A stretch of 64,000 nt of DNA from an uncultured Bacteroides sp. (lineage in GTDB: Bacteria; Bacteroidota; Bacteroidia; Bacteroidales; Bacteroidaceae), in assembly GCF_963678845.1 (NCBI RefSeq), contig NZ_OY787468.1, positions 186,001-250,000 of the forward strand, read 5' to 3'. The stretch's first letter is position 1. Each line of letters starts with the position of its first letter. A model generated the notes under the pieces. That model did not search any database. It was not told the DNA's origin and saw only the letters and a program-made list of their open reading frames with translations. Shown piece after piece: positions 26,268-36,080 of the stretch. The translations under genes and the position numbers were made by a program.

Positions 26268-27875
26268 TTAAAGTTGAGGACCAGCAGCAACTAATGCCTT
26301 ACCAGCTTCGTTACCTGTGAACTTAGCAAAGTTCTTGATGAAACGAGCAGAAAGATCTTTTGCTTTTTCTTCCCATTGAGCTGCATCAGCATAAGTATCA
26401 CGAGGATCTAAGATCTTAGGATCTACACCTGGAAGAGCTGTTGGAACTTCGAAAGAGAAGTAAGGGATAGACTTAGTTTCTGCTTTGTCAATAGAACCAT
26501 CAAGGATAGCATCAATGATACCTCTTGTATCTTTGATAGAGATTCTCTTGCCAGTACCATTCCAACCAGTGTTAACCAAGTATGCCTTAGCACCTGATTT
26601 ATCCATCTTCTTAACCAATTCCTGAGCATATTTTGTTGGGTGTAAAGAAAGGAATGCTGCACCGAAACAAGAAGAGAATGTTGGAGTTGGTTCAGTAATA
26701 CCACGTTCTGTTCCAGCTAATTTAGCAGTGAAACCAGAAAGGAAGTAATATTGAGTTTGTTGTGCATTCAAGATAGAAACTGGAGGAAGAACACCGAATG
26801 CATCAGCTGACAAGAAGATTACCTTCTTAGCTGCAGGAGCCTTAGAAACTGGCTTAACGATGTTTTCAATGTGATAAATAGGATAAGAAACACGAGTGTT
26901 TTCAGTTACTGATTTATCATCAAAGTTGATTTTGCCATTAGCATCAACAGTAACGTTTTCAAGAAGAGCGTCACGTTTGATTGCAGCGTAGATATCAGGT
27001 TCGTTTTCTTTGCTCAAGTTAATAACCTTAGCATAGCAACCACCTTCGAAGTTGAATACACCTTCGTCATCCCATCCGTGTTCGTCGTCACCGATCAATT
27101 CACGTTTTGGATCTGTAGAAAGAGTAGTTTTACCAGTACCTGACAAACCAAAGAAGATTGCAGTTTCGCCATCTTTATTTGTGTTTGCAGAGCAATGCAT
27201 AGAAGCCATACCCTGTAATGGAAGTAAGTAGTTCATGTAAGAGAACATACCTTTCTTCATCTCACCACCATACCAAGTACCACCGATCAACTGAATTTTT
27301 TCAGTTAAGTTGAATACTACGAAAGTTTTAGAGTTCAAGCCAAGTTCTGCAAAGTTTTCACCAGCGTCAGTCTTAGAACCGTTCATTACAACGAAATCAG
27401 GTTCGCCATAGTTAGCCAATTCTTCTTCTGTAGGACGGATAAACATGTTCTTTACGAAATGTGCCTGCCAAGCTACTTCCATGATGAAACGGATTTTCAA
27501 ACGGCTGCTTTCGTTAGCTCCGCAGAAAGTATCCATAACAAAAAGACGCTTTTGAGAAAGTTCTTTTGTAACAACACCTTTCAATACACTCCAGCTTTCC
27601 TGAGAAAGAGGTTTGTTATCATTCTTGTATTCGTCAGAAGTCCACCATACTGTATTTTCAGTAGTTGCATCTTTAACAAAGAATTTGTCTTTAGGAGAAC
27701 GACCTGTGTAAACACCTGTCATAACGTTTACTGCACCTAGTTCTGTTTCCTGACCTTTTTCAAAGCCTTCCAAACCAGCTTTTGTTTCTTCTGCGAACAA
27801 TACTTCATAAGATGGGTTGTGTAGGATCTCAGTTGCACCTACAATGCCATACTTGCTTAAATCTAAGTTTGCCAT
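26268..27875 (-). CDS. pckA: Phosphoenolpyruvate carboxykinase (ATP)
   Basis: A 535-residue ATP-type PEPCK. In Bacteroides it runs mainly toward CO2 fixation, turning PEP, CO2 and ADP into oxaloacetate and ATP on the route to succinate and propionate. The sequence shows the kinase-1a motif GLSGTGKTTLS (243-253), the metal-binding GDDEHGWDD (262-270), the PEPCK signature FVVFNLTEKIQLIGGTWYGGEMKKG, and the adenine-site region near TNTGWNGTGKRISI. It is monocistronic with its own terminator. Confidence 0.98.
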   Translation of the reverse strand: MANLDLSKYGIVGATEILHNPSYEVLFAEETKAGLEGFEKGQETELGAVNVMTGVYTGRSPKDKFFVKDATTENTVWWTSDEYKNDNKPLSQESWSVLKGVVTKELSQKRLFVMDTFCGANESSRLKIRFIMEVAWQAHFVKNMFIRPTEEELANYGEPDFVVMNGSKTDAGENFAELGLNSKTFVVFNLTEKIQLIGGTWYGGEMKKGMFSYMNYLLPLQGMASMHCSANTNKDGETAIFFGLSGTGKTTLSTDPKRELIGDDEHGWDDEGVFNFEGGCYAKVINLSKENEPDIYAAIKRDALLENVTVDANGKINFDDKSVTENTRVSYPIYHIENIVKPVSKAPAAKKVIFLSADAFGVLPPVSILNAQQTQYYFLSGFTAKLAGTERGITEPTPTFSSCFGAAFLSLHPTKYAQELVKKMDKSGAKAYLVNTGWNGTGKRISIKDTRGIIDAILDGSIDKAETKSIPYFSFEVPTALPGVDPKILDPRDTYADAAQWEEKAKDLSARFIKNFAKFTGNEAGKALVAAGPQL

Positions 27876-27962
27876 TTCTTTTGAATTAATTTAAATTGGT
27901 ATAATAATCTATGTTATTTAGTCTATATTTACTTGCTTCAAGTAATCCTTGTAAACCGAGTA

Positions 27963-27970
27963 CAAAAGTA
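27963..27970 (-). promoter_or_regulatory. Probable -7 box of pckA (TACTTTTG)
   Basis: On the minus strand TACTTTTG fits TAnnTTTG, giving an 88-base leader before the pckA start. No -33 box is convincing. Confidence 0.4.
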
Positions 27971-28113
27971 ATACTTTATTTGAAAAGAAATACTATATTA
28001 AAGAAATTTTTCTTTAATTAGAACGGTTTTATAATTACATAACAAATTAACAGCATTTTTGATATTCATAAAAAATAAATTCGTTATTTTGCACCCCGTA
28101 AAGCGACAGAGCT

Positions 28114-29445
28114 ATGATTATAGTATATGCAGATGAAAAGAGTCCCCGACTCGATTATATACTTTCCCGGATATTCAACGATACACTGGGAGGAAAGTTC
28201 TATTTTACGACCAACAAAGATAAATTTATCGCTTCACATCTACCCTCAGTCAATTATTCCTTTGAGAACCTGCACAAAGGAGTATGGATAGTACCTCACT
28301 CCTTATTATATAATAAAGGTATAGACAAACAGAAAATAGGAAAGATTTCCCGATGGAAGAACTTACCTGTATTCTTTTCCCAGAAACAAGGAGATATACC
28401 CTTTGATATATTCTCAGCAGCATTCTATCTTATTACAAGATATGAAGAATATTATTCAAAAGCACTAGACATCCATGGCCGATATGAATATTCGGATAGC
28501 ATTGTCTGTAGAATGGAGTGTATTGAGGAGCCTATTGTTGATCAATGGGCTTATGCATTAAAAGATGAATTACTAAAACTTTACCCTGAATGTAAGTTTG
28601 CTCCCCGATCGTTCAATTTCATTCCAACCATTGATATTGACCATCCCTACCTTTACAGAAACAAAGGCTTTTCATTGAATGCTTTGTGCCTGTTAAAGGA
28701 TTTGCTAAAAAGAGATTTTTCTATTTTCAAAAACCGACTACTTACCATTCTCCATATTAAAGAAGACGTTTATTTCAATTTTGGATTTCTTCTTCAGCTC
28801 TATAAAGAACAAGGCATTAAAGGCTTTTTTTTTGTACATTGGGGACCTTACGGGAGGTTTGACCGCAGATATATCTATCCATCTTGCCGCTATAAGAAAA
28901 TGCTAAGGCAGATATCCGAAGAGCATCCGGTTTATATTCATCCTTCATATATAACCGCCTTCAACAATTTACAATTTTGCAAAGAAAAGATGGAACTTGA
29001 AAAGGTGTTAGGCAGAAAAACAGAAAGTAGCAGACAACATTTTCTTCGTTTCCGTTTTCCGGAGACTTTCAGACAGCTTCAAACAGCAGATATTCATGAT
29101 GATTACTCCGTGCTTTATTCTAATCAGTATGGGTTCAGAGCCGGCACAAGCATCCCCTTTCCTTTCTATGATGTGGAAAGAGATCAGGAAACCAATCTGA
29201 TTATACATCCGTCAGCCGTAATGGATATGACTTTACTAAGGGATTTCAGCATGAGTCCGCAACAAGCATTTGAAAAGATAAAAGAGCTTGCTGAAAAAGT
29301 AAAAGCTGTAAACGGGGATTTTATAACACTTTTCCACAACTCCTCTTTGGCAGAAACCAAAGAGTGGAAAGGATGGAGAGATATGTATACAGAAATGATT
29401 AAACAAATAATATATATAACAAAAAAAAACAATGAAGATTATTAA
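28114..29445 (+). CDS. Polysaccharide-deacetylase-like protein (DUF7033 type)
   Basis: A 443-residue protein with an N-terminal domain of unknown function and a C-terminal NodB-like barrel. FIPTIDIDHPYLYRNKG (about 169-185) carries the Asp-x-Asp-His of the barrel start, YIHPSYIT (near 276) the histidine-containing second motif, and FRFPETFRQL and TLFHNSSL later strands. Such proteins in Bacteroidota are often near surface-glycan genes, where they may deacetylate a sugar; the substrate here is unknown. It overlaps upp by 14 bases, so the two share an mRNA. Confidence 0.72.
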   Translation: MIIVYADEKSPRLDYILSRIFNDTLGGKFYFTTNKDKFIASHLPSVNYSFENLHKGVWIVPHSLLYNKGIDKQKIGKISRWKNLPVFFSQKQGDIPFDIFSAAFYLITRYEEYYSKALDIHGRYEYSDSIVCRMECIEEPIVDQWAYALKDELLKLYPECKFAPRSFNFIPTIDIDHPYLYRNKGFSLNALCLLKDLLKRDFSIFKNRLLTILHIKEDVYFNFGFLLQLYKEQGIKGFFFVHWGPYGRFDRRYIYPSCRYKKMLRQISEEHPVYIHPSYITAFNNLQFCKEKMELEKVLGRKTESSRQHFLRFRFPETFRQLQTADIHDDYSVLYSNQYGFRAGTSIPFPFYDVERDQETNLIIHPSAVMDMTLLRDFSMSPQQAFEKIKELAEKVKAVNGDFITLFHNSSLAETKEWKGWRDMYTEMIKQIIYITKKNNEDY

Positions 29446-30085
29446 TTTTGGTGAAACAAATTCCATCTTAAATCAGTATGTTTCAGAGATTAGAAACATA
29501 GAAGTACAGAATGACAGCATGCGTTTCCGTCGCAACATCGAACGAATTGGTGAAATTATGGCTTATGAGATGAGTAAGGAATTTACTTATTCAACTAAAA
29601 ACGTCCAAACGCCCCTAGGTATTGCTCCTGTAAATACCCCAGACAATAAAATTGTTATCAGTACAATTCTTCGTGCTGGGCTTCCTTTTCACCAGGGATT
29701 CCTTAATTATTTTGATAAAGCAGAGAATGCTTTTGTTTCTGCTTATCGCAAATATAAAGATGCGCTTAAATTTGAAATCAATATTGAATATATTGCTTCC
29801 CCAAGAATTGCCGGTAAAACATTAATTATTACTGACCCAATGCTTGCCACAGGAAGTTCTCTGGAGTTAAGCTATGGTGCAATGCTTACTAAAGGCGATC
29901 CATCAGAGATACACGTAGCCGCTATTATTGCCAGCAAAAAAGCTATTGAATATATTCAGAATGTATTCCCAGAAGAAAAAACAACGATCTGGTGTGCAGC
30001 AATTGACCCTGAAATAGATTCTCATTCTTATATTGTTCCGGGATTAGGTGATGCCGGAGACTTATCCTACGGAGAAAAAGAATAA
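29432..30085 (+). CDS. upp: Uracil phosphoribosyltransferase
   Basis: A 217-residue cytosolic type I phosphoribosyltransferase that makes UMP from uracil and PRPP. The PRPP loop is LIITDPMLATGSSLE (about 129-143) and the uracil-specific loop is SYIVPGLGDAGDLSYG near the C-terminus. Length and motifs are normal. It starts inside the end of the deacetylase-like gene and ends before a bidirectional terminator. There is no obvious metabolic link with that neighbour. Confidence 0.95.
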   Translation: MKIINFGETNSILNQYVSEIRNIEVQNDSMRFRRNIERIGEIMAYEMSKEFTYSTKNVQTPLGIAPVNTPDNKIVISTILRAGLPFHQGFLNYFDKAENAFVSAYRKYKDALKFEINIEYIASPRIAGKTLIITDPMLATGSSLELSYGAMLTKGDPSEIHVAAIIASKKAIEYIQNVFPEEKTTIWCAAIDPEIDSHSYIVPGLGDAGDLSYGEKE

Positions 30086-30195
30086 TATCTTAACGAGTTA
30101 TGCAAACTTATCAAAAGAAGCTGTACTGTTTATAAGACAAACTTTACAAGTTGAATAGACGAATTGCATAACCCAGCAGAGAGATACTTACCTGA

Positions 30196-30248
30196 TATAA
30201 AGAATGCAGGCTTAAAAGAAAATTTTTTTAAGCCTGCATTCTTTATAT
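30196..30248. terminator. Bidirectional terminator between upp and korB
   Basis: A perfect 19-base stem (ATATAAAGAATGCAGGCTT at 30196-30214 with its complement at 30230-30248) between two convergent genes, with A/T-rich flanks on both sides. Confidence 0.88.
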
Positions 30249-30257
30249 TTAAGAAAA

Positions 30258-31271
30258 TTACTTTATTTCCCAAGTATCACCACTAAGCAGGAATTCTTCC
30301 AATTTACGAATAGGTTTCTTTGCTTGAACTTCTTTAATTTGTGCATACAAACATTCCTCGTAACTTGGAGCCTGCACATCACGAATCACACCTAAAGCAA
30401 TGGGGAAATCAGGACCTTCCATCAACGCAAGTTTCATGTGAAGCGTGTTATCTTCACAATGAGCATCATGTACCAGAATATCTTTTTCAGTAACACCATT
30501 TTCACCTAAAGTCACCACTTTCAAACCAAATCCTTCTTGCATAAGACCTTTCTCATTGTTTTCGCCAAACAACATTGGCAGGCCTTGTTTCAGGTAAATG
30601 GCATTCTTTGCACGTCCTTCTTTTGTTGCAACTGCACTATAACAGCCGTCATTAAAGATCACACAGTTTTGCAAAACTTCTACAACAGAAGCTCCTTTAT
30701 GACGAGCAGAAGCTGTTAATACTTCCACTGAGCTCGAAGAATCTACATCCACACATCTTCCAAAGAATCGGCCTCTTGCACCAAATGCAAGCTCCGCAGG
30801 ACGGAAAGGATCTTCCACTGTCCCATAAGGAGAAGATTTAGAAACAAAACCTCTTGGAGAGGTTGGTGAATATTGCCCTTTAGTCAATCCATAGATACGA
30901 TTATTTAAAAGAACAATATTAATATTCACATTTCTGCGAAGAGCATGAATAAAATGATTTCCACCAATAGCTAGCCCATCACCATCACCAGAGATTTGCC
31001 AAACAGTTAATTCTGGATTGGCAACTTTCACCCCGGTAGCAATAGCAGCCGCACGTCCGTGAATAGTATGAAAACCATAAGTATTCATATAGTAAGGTAA
31101 GCGTGAGGAACATCCAATACCCGAAATCACTGCTGTCATGTTAGGAGCAATTCCCAGACCAGCCATTGTTTTGTGCAAAGAATTCAGTAACGCATGGTCA
31201 CCACATCCCGGACACCAACGAACATACTGATCACTCTTAAAATCTTTTGCCGCATATAATAGTTCGCTCAT
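30258..31271 (-). CDS. korB: 2-oxoacid:ferredoxin oxidoreductase beta subunit (2-oxoglutarate type)
   Basis: A 337-residue thiamine-diphosphate-binding subunit. CPGCGDH (20-26) and GIGCSSR (51-57) supply cluster and substrate-site residues; WQISGDGDGLAIGGNH (from 91) with NN near 117 is the TPP/Mg motif. With the alpha subunit it oxidises a 2-oxoacid, probably 2-oxoglutarate, to its CoA ester and reduces ferredoxin, or runs in reverse for reductive carboxylation. It begins one base after the alpha stop. Confidence 0.93.
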   Translation of the reverse strand: MSELLYAAKDFKSDQYVRWCPGCGDHALLNSLHKTMAGLGIAPNMTAVISGIGCSSRLPYYMNTYGFHTIHGRAAAIATGVKVANPELTVWQISGDGDGLAIGGNHFIHALRRNVNINIVLLNNRIYGLTKGQYSPTSPRGFVSKSSPYGTVEDPFRPAELAFGARGRFFGRCVDVDSSSSVEVLTASARHKGASVVEVLQNCVIFNDGCYSAVATKEGRAKNAIYLKQGLPMLFGENNEKGLMQEGFGLKVVTLGENGVTEKDILVHDAHCEDNTLHMKLALMEGPDFPIALGVIRDVQAPSYEECLYAQIKEVQAKKPIRKLEEFLLSGDTWEIK

Positions 31272-31272
31272 C

Positions 31273-33126
31273 TTACTTTTCCTCCATCAATTTAGTAAAT
31301 TCTTCTACAAGTCTATCCACATTGAAAGGCTGTCCTTTCACTCTATTGAACTGACAGATATCTAGTCCTGGAATCTTCATACGAAGAAGTCCGGCAAACT
31401 GTCCAAGGTTTTGTTCTACAACAACAATCTTTTTGAAAGCCCTCAACACCTCTTCAGTATTCTTAGGCAACGGACTGATGTATTGAAAATGAGCAAAAGC
31501 TACCTTTTTCCCCTCTTGTTGGCATTTCTCCACAGCAGAATAGAGATGTCCGTAGGTTCCGCCCCATCCTACAACCAGCAGATCGGCATTTTTATCTCCC
31601 AGAACTTCAAGCTCAGGAATACAATTGGCAATATAATCAATCTTTTCCTGACGGGTCAATGTCATTCTCTGGTGATTATCTGCATCGGTAGAAATAGCAC
31701 TTGTTGCAAAATCTTTTTCCAGCCCTCCAACTCTGTGCATAAAGCCTTCCATACCAGGAACTGCCCAATAACGAACCTGAGATTCTATATTGCGCATGTA
31801 TGGCTTCCATACTTCCTGCATCTCTTTGGTTACATAGTTAGGTTTAATTTCAGGGTAATCTTTCAGGGAAGGAATCTTCCATGCTGCAGATCCGTTGGCA
31901 ATATATGCATCTGTAAGAAGAATGACCGGAGTCATATGTTCCAATGCTATTTTAGCTGCCATATAAGCAGAATCAAAACAATTTGTAGGAGAAGTTGCAG
32001 CTATTACAACCAGTGGACTTTCACCGTTACGTCCATAAACAGCCTGCAATAAGTCGGTCTGTTCGCTCTTGGTTGGCAAACCTGTTGAAGGGCCACCGCG
32101 CTGAACATTCACAATTACCAATGGTAGTTCAGCAATAACAGCGAGATTAATAGCTTCACTTTTAAGGCAGATACCTGGCCCAGAAGTCGTAGTTACTGCC
32201 AGATTTCCAGCAAAAGAAGCACCGATAGCGCTACATGCACCAGAAATTTCATCTTCACACTGTACTGTAACTACTCCCAGCTCTTTCCATTTAGCAAGAT
32301 TATGAAGGATATCAGTAGCCGGAGTAATGGGATATGAACCTAAGAACAACTGTAAGCCAGCTTTTTCAGCAGCGGCAACAAGCCCGTAAGAAGTGGCAAG
32401 GTTACCATTCACATCAGTGTAAAAACCTTTTTCTTTCTCACCTTTAGATTCAACAATATAGGTAGATACTGAGGCGTGGATATTGTGACCATAGTTATAG
32501 CCATCTGTCAAAACCTTGATATTTGCTTCCGCAATAGAAGGTTTCTTTGCAAATTTCTCATTAAGCATATGCATGGCATGGTCCAGAGGACGATTAAATA
32601 GCCAGCAAACCAATCCCAATGCGAACATATTTTTGCATCGAATAGCAGCCTTATTATCCAATCCGCTATCTTTCAGACTTTCTTTACACATAGAAGAGAT
32701 AGGTGCATCAATAATCTGATTTTGAATACCCAACTCTGTAAAAGGCTCATCTGTTACATAGAGCGCTTTTTCTAAATCTTTTTTGGTAAAGGAATCTGTA
32801 TCAATAATAATAATGGATTGTGGAGTGATAAATTTTACATTTGTTTTTAGTGCTGCGGGATTCATTGCCACAAGAACATCACACTTGTCACCAGAAGTAA
32901 AAACTTTCTTAGCGCCAATATGTACCTGAAAACCGGAAACTCCACTAATTGTTCCCTGCGGGGCACGGATCTCTGCCGGATAATCAGGAAATGTAGAAAT
33001 ATCATTCCCTAATACGGCGGATAAATTAGAGAAAATGTTCCCGGCCAATTGCATTCCATCACCGGAATCACCAGAGAAACGAACAACGACCCTCTCTAAT
33101 TCTTTAACTACCATTTCGTCTGCCAT
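31273..33126 (-). CDS. korA: 2-oxoacid:ferredoxin oxidoreductase alpha subunit (fused gamma-alpha)
   Basis: A 617-residue protein joining a gamma-type domain (RFSGDSGDGMQLAGNIFSNL, about 10-190) to the pyrimidine-binding alpha domain (from about 210; FLGSYPITPATDILH and QCEDEISGACSAIGASFAG). This two-gene layout is standard for 2-oxoglutarate ferredoxin oxidoreductases in Bacteroidota. No delta ferredoxin subunit is next to it, so a separate ferredoxin must serve as acceptor. Its leader contains nested inverted repeats (33154-33249). Confidence 0.93.
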   Translation of the reverse strand: MADEMVVKELERVVVRFSGDSGDGMQLAGNIFSNLSAVLGNDISTFPDYPAEIRAPQGTISGVSGFQVHIGAKKVFTSGDKCDVLVAMNPAALKTNVKFITPQSIIIIDTDSFTKKDLEKALYVTDEPFTELGIQNQIIDAPISSMCKESLKDSGLDNKAAIRCKNMFALGLVCWLFNRPLDHAMHMLNEKFAKKPSIAEANIKVLTDGYNYGHNIHASVSTYIVESKGEKEKGFYTDVNGNLATSYGLVAAAEKAGLQLFLGSYPITPATDILHNLAKWKELGVVTVQCEDEISGACSAIGASFAGNLAVTTTSGPGICLKSEAINLAVIAELPLVIVNVQRGGPSTGLPTKSEQTDLLQAVYGRNGESPLVVIAATSPTNCFDSAYMAAKIALEHMTPVILLTDAYIANGSAAWKIPSLKDYPEIKPNYVTKEMQEVWKPYMRNIESQVRYWAVPGMEGFMHRVGGLEKDFATSAISTDADNHQRMTLTRQEKIDYIANCIPELEVLGDKNADLLVVGWGGTYGHLYSAVEKCQQEGKKVAFAHFQYISPLPKNTEEVLRAFKKIVVVEQNLGQFAGLLRMKIPGLDICQFNRVKGQPFNVDRLVEEFTKLMEEK

Positions 33127-33153
33127 AACTTTTCTTTATAATTAAGATTTAAT

Positions 33154-33249
33154 GTCGCACAAAACGCATAAACAGAAGTTTCGTTTCAATATCATATGTA
33201 TTGATTTACTCCTATTTATGCGTTCGCAAAGGTCGGAAAGTTATGCGAC
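33154..33249 (-). repeat. Three nested inverted repeats in the korA leader region
   Basis: From outside in: GTCGCA (33154-33159) with TGCGAC (33244-33249); AACGCATAAA (33163-33172) with TTTATGCGTT (33215-33224); TCAATA (33186-33191) with TATTGA (33199-33204). Together they could fold into one long interrupted hairpin just upstream of korA. Whether it acts in DNA or in the 5' untranslated RNA is not clear. Confidence 0.5.
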
Positions 33250-33346
33250 TTAGCAAAATCTTTTAGTGATTATCTAAGTGATGACAATAAACAATCTGTC
33301 TTTCAAATATTCCCTATCTCATTAACTTTCACAGGTAAGATATAAA

Positions 33347-35809
33347 TTATTCTTCATTCATTGGCATCGACATATTTTCATCGCCTTGCTTATTTTGCTT
33401 ATAATTCTTAGCACGCATATTTCCAAAATTATAAGTCAAGGTGAAACCAACTTGTCTTCCATTCCTCCAACTCTTAGAATCCTGTATAAATCCTGTTCCA
33501 TAAGTAAAGGTGTGCTGAATGCGAGAATTAAGGATATCACGAGCATTTATGCTCAGACTAAACTTTTTATTCATAAATGACTTTCTCAAGCCGGCATCTA
33601 AAGAATAATTTGCATTTTGTGTACCCTGGGCTATCACTTGTTTAGCATTGTAATTCCCTGTTAACTGCAAAGAAATTGCTTTTGGAAGAATAACATTAGC
33701 AATCATTCGGGCATTCCAGGTGAAATCCTCATTAGGTTTACCAATTACCGGAGTTGTACTTCCTTCAGGCAAATAGCTAAATCCATCAAGTTTATAATAG
33801 AATAAATTAACTGTTGTAGTAAGATCTAGTATTTTAAACAGTTTATTCTTACCCACCAATTCAACTCCTGCCGACTGAGATTTAGCTACATTATCATAGG
33901 TACTCATCATTACACCCCCATCCAGATAACGAATACTCTGAATCACATCATCCGTTGTTCTATAGTAACCGGAAAAAGAAAGCATTTGATTCTCCCAGTT
34001 TTTTATATAATTCAGCTCAAATGCATTTGAATATTCTGGATTTAGTTTTGGATTACCAAAAGATATATTAGTCGAATCTGTTATATTCTTGAATGAATTT
34101 AGTTGAGGTCCCCATGGACGAGAAATACGTCGGGTATAATTCAACTGTATCTCATTATTATCAGGCAAAGCATACGAAATAAATGCACTTGGAAATAAGC
34201 TAAAATAATCCTTTGAGAATGGAGTGCTGTTTTGTGCATAATCTTCTGATTTTGTATTCACCTTGGAATATTCTCCACGCAAGCCAACCTGATATCCAAA
34301 CTTACTAATATGACCGGAATAGGTTGTGTAAAGCGCATGAACATCCTGATTATAGATAAATCGGTTATATAAGCTGTTATCAAATACTGCAGAGCTCTCT
34401 TCCAAACCAGAGAATGTCTGAACAGGACTATTCTCTCTCCCTAACGTACCCTTATAACCAGCTTCCAGCTTTGAATTATCATTAATCTTATTTTGATAAT
34501 CTAACTGGATTTCCCAGTTATGATTATTTATATTATTCAACTGGCGCTGATATGACGACGTTGTTTTGTCTGTATAATAAGATGTTTGATTATAAACACT
34601 AGTATTATCCATCTTCCATCTATTATAAGATGCAGTAAAGTCAAGATAACTATCCTTTGAGAAATCATGCTTGTACCCAAGCTCCAGATTACCACCATTC
34701 ATGGAGTTATCTGAATCTGAGAAACGAAGACTTTTATTATAAGATCCCAAAACATTGCTCAAATAGTTAATGGTATTATTTTGATTCATACCACCAAACA
34801 TACCAAAGCCACCCACTGTAAAATGATCTTTTGAGGTATAGTGATAGGTAATACCACCTCTTAAAAATAACCCAGAACGATCACCAGTTTGCTTTGATGT
34901 CTGATTCAGATAAGTATCATCAGAAGTACTTTCTGTACCCTGAGTATTTATTCTGTTTGTATATCCACCACCGGTTCTTTCATGGTGACGGTAACCTGCA
35001 TTAGCGTAAACATCAAATTTGCTACTACTGTAATTGAAATTAAAACTGCCATTGTATCCTCCTCTAGTATCAGCACCAGCCTGTGCACTACCAAAATAGC
35101 CCGCTTTACGGTCTTGCTTTAATACAATATTGATAATACCAGCAGTGCCATCAGGACTATATTTTGCTGAAGGATTAGTTATCACCTCTATTTTTTCTAT
35201 ATTTTCAGCAGGCATTTGTTCCAGAATCTGTGCTCTGTTATCTGCAGATAAACCGGATGCTTTTCCGTTGATCCAAACCGTAACATTTGAATTTCCTCGA
35301 AGAGAAACATCACCCTCATTACTGACTTCAACAGAAGGTATATTACTTAACACATCACTTGCAGATCCCCCAGCAGAAGCTATATTCTGATCTACATTAA
35401 AAACTTTTTTATCTATCTCAAATTTCATCTGAGACTTCTGACCCGTTACTTCAACTCCCTTCAGCTCATGGCTATCTTCAGTCAAAGGAATCATATTCAG
35501 ATTAATACTCTTTTTTGATGACGTTATGGCAAATTCTTTTTCATACGCTTTATAACCAATATAAGAAACACTCACAATGTAAGTTCCTTCTTTTAAACCT
35601 CCAAGAATAAATGATCCACTTTGATCTGTAACCCCTCCTTTTACCAGAGAAGAATGAATTTTTGTCTTTATGCTAACATTGACAAACTGCAAACCTTCCT
35701 TTGTTTTTGAATCAATCACCATACCTTTGATACCTCCCAGCTCCTCCGAAGCTGCATAACCACAAATACTAATAACGAGCAACAATGTGCCCAACAACAA
35801 TCTTTTCAT
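33347..35809 (-). CDS. TonB-dependent-receptor-like outer-membrane protein
   Basis: An 820-residue outer-membrane protein: signal peptide (MKRLLLGTLLLVISICGYA), a carboxypeptidase-regulatory-like beta-sandwich (about 25-105; GGIKGMVIDSKTKEGLQFVNV), a plug domain (about 125-225; SDVLSNIPSVEVSNEGDVSLRG), then a beta-barrel rich in aromatic strand ends. It belongs to the OMP_b-brl_3 group and lacks a partner SusD gene, so it is not a classic polysaccharide-utilisation receptor. Its ligand is unknown. The start at 35809 is chosen over 35926 because it places the signal peptide at the N-terminus. Confidence 0.87.
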   Translation of the reverse strand: MKRLLLGTLLLVISICGYAASEELGGIKGMVIDSKTKEGLQFVNVSIKTKIHSSLVKGGVTDQSGSFILGGLKEGTYIVSVSYIGYKAYEKEFAITSSKKSINLNMIPLTEDSHELKGVEVTGQKSQMKFEIDKKVFNVDQNIASAGGSASDVLSNIPSVEVSNEGDVSLRGNSNVTVWINGKASGLSADNRAQILEQMPAENIEKIEVITNPSAKYSPDGTAGIINIVLKQDRKAGYFGSAQAGADTRGGYNGSFNFNYSSSKFDVYANAGYRHHERTGGGYTNRINTQGTESTSDDTYLNQTSKQTGDRSGLFLRGGITYHYTSKDHFTVGGFGMFGGMNQNNTINYLSNVLGSYNKSLRFSDSDNSMNGGNLELGYKHDFSKDSYLDFTASYNRWKMDNTSVYNQTSYYTDKTTSSYQRQLNNINNHNWEIQLDYQNKINDNSKLEAGYKGTLGRENSPVQTFSGLEESSAVFDNSLYNRFIYNQDVHALYTTYSGHISKFGYQVGLRGEYSKVNTKSEDYAQNSTPFSKDYFSLFPSAFISYALPDNNEIQLNYTRRISRPWGPQLNSFKNITDSTNISFGNPKLNPEYSNAFELNYIKNWENQMLSFSGYYRTTDDVIQSIRYLDGGVMMSTYDNVAKSQSAGVELVGKNKLFKILDLTTTVNLFYYKLDGFSYLPEGSTTPVIGKPNEDFTWNARMIANVILPKAISLQLTGNYNAKQVIAQGTQNANYSLDAGLRKSFMNKKFSLSINARDILNSRIQHTFTYGTGFIQDSKSWRNGRQVGFTLTYNFGNMRAKNYKQNKQGDENMSMPMNEE

Positions 35810-35909
35810 ATAGCTCAGTTTCTTAAAATACACTTTTATAATTTCAAGAGATTTGACCAACTTATAAAGCAATGGTTTAATGCATTGATGTTCTTTAACA
35901 AAGAAAATC

Positions 35910-35941
35910 TTTGTACATATCAACAAAATAGATTACCTTTG
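35910..35941 (+). promoter_or_regulatory. tRNA-Arg promoter
   Basis: TTTG (35910-35913), a 20-base spacer and TACCTTTG (35934-35941) match the Bacteroides consensus; the tRNA begins 12 bases later. Confidence 0.8.
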
Positions 35942-35953
35942 CCACTGCATTTT

Positions 35954-36025
35954 GGCCTTGTAGTTCAATGGATAGAACAAAAGTTTCCTAAACTTTAGAT
36001 CCGAGTTCGATTCTCGGCGGGGCTA
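35954..36025 (+). tRNA. tRNA-Arg (anticodon CCT)
   Basis: A full cloverleaf: acceptor stem GGCCTTG with CGGGGCT, anticodon stem AAAGT/ACTTT around the loop TTCCTAA (anticodon CCT), and T-arm CCGAG-TTCGATT-CTCGG. The discriminator is A and CCA is not encoded. Several acceptor pairs are G-U. The last 14 bases of the gene are part of the 16-bp attachment repeat, so the element at 36012-52325 inserted here and kept the tRNA intact. Confidence 0.93.
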
Positions 36026-36027
36026 CA
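36012..36027 (+). repeat. attL core (16 bp)
   Basis: TCTCGGCGGGGCTACA, identical to 52310-52325. It covers the 3' half of the tRNA T-stem and the acceptor strand. Confidence 0.9.
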
Positions 36028-36080
36028 ACAAATAAGTGTATTTGGCTGATTATAAACTACATAAGAATTATATAAAGCAC

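Noticed and set aside
31411..32052. Long plus-strand frame of 213 codons
   Set aside because: It lies wholly antisense to korA, whose motifs are clear, and shows no protein family pattern.
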